Below, piece after piece: positions 23,222 through 25,362 of a DNA stretch of 25,362 nt; the stretch's first letter is position 1; each line of letters begins with the position of its first letter. Source of the DNA: Pigoraptor vietnamica (lineage: Eukaryota > Opisthokonta > Filasterea); NCBI GenBank assembly GCA_943704525.1, contig CALSCQ010000682.1, positions 1-25,362 of the forward strand, written 5' to 3'. The translations under genes and the position numbers were made by a program. A model generated the notes under the pieces. That model had not been told where the DNA came from and did not search any database. It saw nothing but the letters and a program-made list of their open reading frames with translations.

Positions 23222-25270
23222 TCACTTGTTGCCGAGCGTGGCGAGGATTGTGTCGAGGGTCGATGCGACGTACGCCGCGCTCGGGCGCTGATCCGGCTTG
23301 GCGTCCCAGCATGACGTCATGAGGCGCGTCACTTCGGAAGGCCAGTCGGTGCGGATGGCCGGGCGGTGGCCTGCGAAAAAAACGATACGTTACAAGGTAT
23401 GGCAGAGTGTGCCTGTCGGTGTTCGCACGTACGCTGTCGTCTTTGCGTTCGCGCGTGCACGTCAGGGGTGCGTAACCTGTCATCTCGGTCAAGGACCAGC
23501 GCCGCAGCACTCACCGGCCGCAATGCGCTGGAGCAGCGCGATGAGTTCACCGGCGGTGCCGTGGCCGTACTCGCCGCGGTAGGGCTCCAGTTCTGACATG
23601 ATCTCCCACAACACAACGCCCAGCGAGAAGATATGTGCGAGGACCATACACGACGAGGCAGTCAAGGATACGAACCGGTCCACAAATAATGACACCGCAT
23701 GTAGGAGGACAACAACAATAGCATGGTTAACTCGGTCGGGTCGCAGGGGGGCGGCCGCTTTCGGATAACTAGGCCAGAGTGCGTGCGAGTGGATTGTGCA
23801 TATACATCTCGTTACAGTTACGGCGGATATCTCCTCGGGTCGACCACTGCAAGCCGTCGGCAAATATCTCCGGCGGGCACCTGCGAGCGCGCAGGCATGG
23901 CAGGAGACGAAGAGTGGTGAGGGCACGGCACCCGGTTGTGCACAAGCAACGGGCACAGAACGAAGCAGCAACTTCAAGCGCCAGCGTGGATAACCCCGTC
24001 CCATGGAGCCGAGACAACGAAACAGAAGCAGCTGGCGCGTGTGGACACGAGGCGGCGACGCTGGTGTGACACTCACCAGAGAAACGAGCCAACCTTGAAC
24101 TCCTCGTCCTTCTTGGGCACCGTCGTCTTGAACGTCGACAGCCCGAAGTCTGTGCGTGCGTGTGCGTGTGCATATATTGCGTGCGTGGCAAATCAGTGTC
24201 AGCGTCGTATGTTTGGAGTACATAAGCGGCGAATGTGCGACTGAGAACACGGCCGTAGGCGCGCAGAGCATCCGAGACAGCCCGCCGTTACGCACCGGAC
24301 ACCTTGGCGACAAAGTTCCGGTCGAGCATAACGTTGAGGCTCTTAATGTCGCAGTGAATGACCGGCGGGTCGTTTGTGTGGAGGAATGCGATGCCGCGCG
24401 CCGTGTCGCTGCGGGAGGGAAGGTGACAGCGTCAGGGGAACGAGAATAGGTCGATGTCGGAATGGCCGGGAGAGAAACAAAACTTCATGGCCATTTGGAC
24501 AACTGCCTGAAAAATAGAGCCATCTTTTAGAAGAAAGGTGCGGTGATGGCAAAGGCGTGGGGCACACACCGCATGAGCTCGATTTTGCGGTCGAGTGTGA
24601 GCACTTTAGCCCTCAATTCCTCGCGGAGGGGGTCGTTGATGAGGTCGTGGATGCTACCGTTGTCCATGAACTGCAAAAAAAAAAAAACGCACAGCGGCGT
24701 TGGGTGAGTCGGCCGACATGTGCACGCTGCCAGCGGTGGCGCACTGGCCAACGACACGTGCGCTATGATCAGGCAGCGCGCGCTAACACGTAAGCAAATC
24801 ACCAACAACGGTCGGGAACAACAGCAAATCCCACACAAGGCCAGTAACGACGGGCCTCAGCCTGCAGCACCACTGGCAATAACACAAACAATTACGCAAA
24901 ACCGCAAACAGGAGGCGATGAATGGTAGTTCACGAGAACATTAACCAGATCTAAAGGCTGGAAATCGTTTTCTGTTAATCAGATTGTTCTGTTAATCAAA
25001 ACAACCACGCGAATTACTCCCACATGCACGCAGTCAACTGACGAGCTCGCCCACCTCCTGGATAAGGGCCAGCGGCTCCAGGCAGCACCCCATGTACAAG
25101 ACCACGTTTGGATGTCTTAGACTTTTTGGAAAAACGTGTTAGAACGTAATGCAATGCACACGGGAGATGTGGCGGAACTACAGATACGGATAAGGGTGAG
25201 GTAGCATAAGTGGGTGGGCAGCGTCCAGACACTCACTTGCACATAATGTCGATCTCCTTGAGGAAGAGGG
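23222..25270 (-). CDS. TKL/MAPKKK-like protein kinase, C-terminal part of catalytic domain
   Basis: Eight minus-strand exons join in phase (~235 residues): 25270-25237, 25121-25055, 24670-24570, 24408-24296, 24149-24077, 23880-23831, 23634-23515, 23370-23222. In order: FLKEIDIMCNLRHPNVVLYM (helix C and strand 4), QEFMDNGSIHDLI (hinge region), DTARGIAFLH, VIHCDIKSLNVMLD (catalytic loop with Asp and Asn), KVSDFGLSTF (metal-binding DFG), WCPPEIFADG (APE equivalent), GDIFSLGVVLWEI (subdomain IX), then HRPAIRTDWPSEV, CWDAKPDQRPS and a stop directly after the domain. The HRD Arg is Cys (HCD), making this a non-RD kinase. The Gly loop and VAIK Lys lie upstream of the window. The intron between exons 6 and 7 looks like an AT-AC intron. 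Serine/threonine specificity is inferred from the TKL-like sequence. Confidence 0.9.
23635..23830 (-). other. Candidate U12-type AT-AC intron in kinase gene
   Basis: In gene sense the intron opens ATATCCGCC and closes CTCGCAC, with TCCTTGAC (23668-23661), a match to the U12 branch consensus TCCTTRAC, 27 bases before the end. Joining G|AT restores GDIFSLG, the invariant subdomain IX Asp. No AG lies close enough to the IFSLG codons to serve as an ordinary acceptor. Confidence 0.7.
24671..25054 (-). other. Kinase intron, no other gene seen
   Basis: This intron of 384 bases is the longest in the kinase gene. In gene sense it starts GTGGGC and ends with a run of 13 T followed by GCAG. It contains A/T-rich sequence (TTAATCAGA-type repeats around 24976-24998) but no open frame of note. 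Confidence 0.7.
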
Positions 25271-25362
25271 CTGCGGGAGATTGCGAATGAGAGGGGTGGT
25301 AACGGGCTGTCGATCGATGGGCTGCGCTCTACATTCCACGTGTGGACCGCATAATCCCCCCC
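25271..25362 (-). other. Kinase intron running off the window
   Basis: The acceptor TCTCCCGCAG (25280-25271, gene sense) precedes the first kinase exon seen. The upstream exon with the N-lobe is outside the window. Confidence 0.6.

Overview
This window is nuclear DNA of an intron-rich, moderately GC-rich, flagellated unicellular eukaryote. The evidence is GT-AG introns in almost every gene, a cathepsin Z gene with about 17 introns, a ciliary IFT20 gene, an LC8 dynein light chain, an ER-membrane DNAJB12/14-type protein, a RUN-domain protein and a TKL-like kinase. A possible RFX X-box between two ciliary/dynein genes and a possible U12-type intron would fit the opisthokont side of the tree, but I cannot name the species. 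Genes alternate strands with short spacers. All exon models here were built by hand from protein-family continuity and splice phase.

Layout: 1-283 (-) N-terminal end of an ankyrin-repeat protein; 793-4904 (+) an 18-exon gene for a secreted protein with TWO complete cathepsin Z/X protease units in one reading frame; 5115-7619 (-) an unrecognised membrane protein; 7748-11028 (-) a WLM metalloprotease with a PUB domain and a hydrophobic C-terminus; 11029-13198 a gene-poor stretch with a ~110-bp repeat array, a frameshifted ankyrin-gene relic and a 41-nt poly(A) tract; 13199-18123 (-) a 1427-residue RUN plus PH-domain protein; 18590-20626 (+) a DNAJB12/14-like J protein; 20845-21857 (-) IFT20; 22382-22651 (+) LC8 dynein light chain; 22898-23151 a minisatellite; 23222-25270 (-) the C-terminal part of a protein kinase that continues beyond the window.

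Functional threads: IFT20 and LC8 lie head-to-head across 524 bp that holds a near-palindromic X-box-like site, suggesting shared ciliary regulation. The cathepsin Z fusion, the WLM-PUB protein and the ER J protein all deal with protein turnover or quality control, but nothing shows that they act together.

Most notable: the tandem-fused cathepsin Z gene, with 11-nt and 10-nt microexons; the candidate AT-AC intron in the kinase; the X-box; the WLM-PUB protein with membrane segments; and four long dinucleotide repeats, all in introns and all reading (GT)n on the transcript strand.
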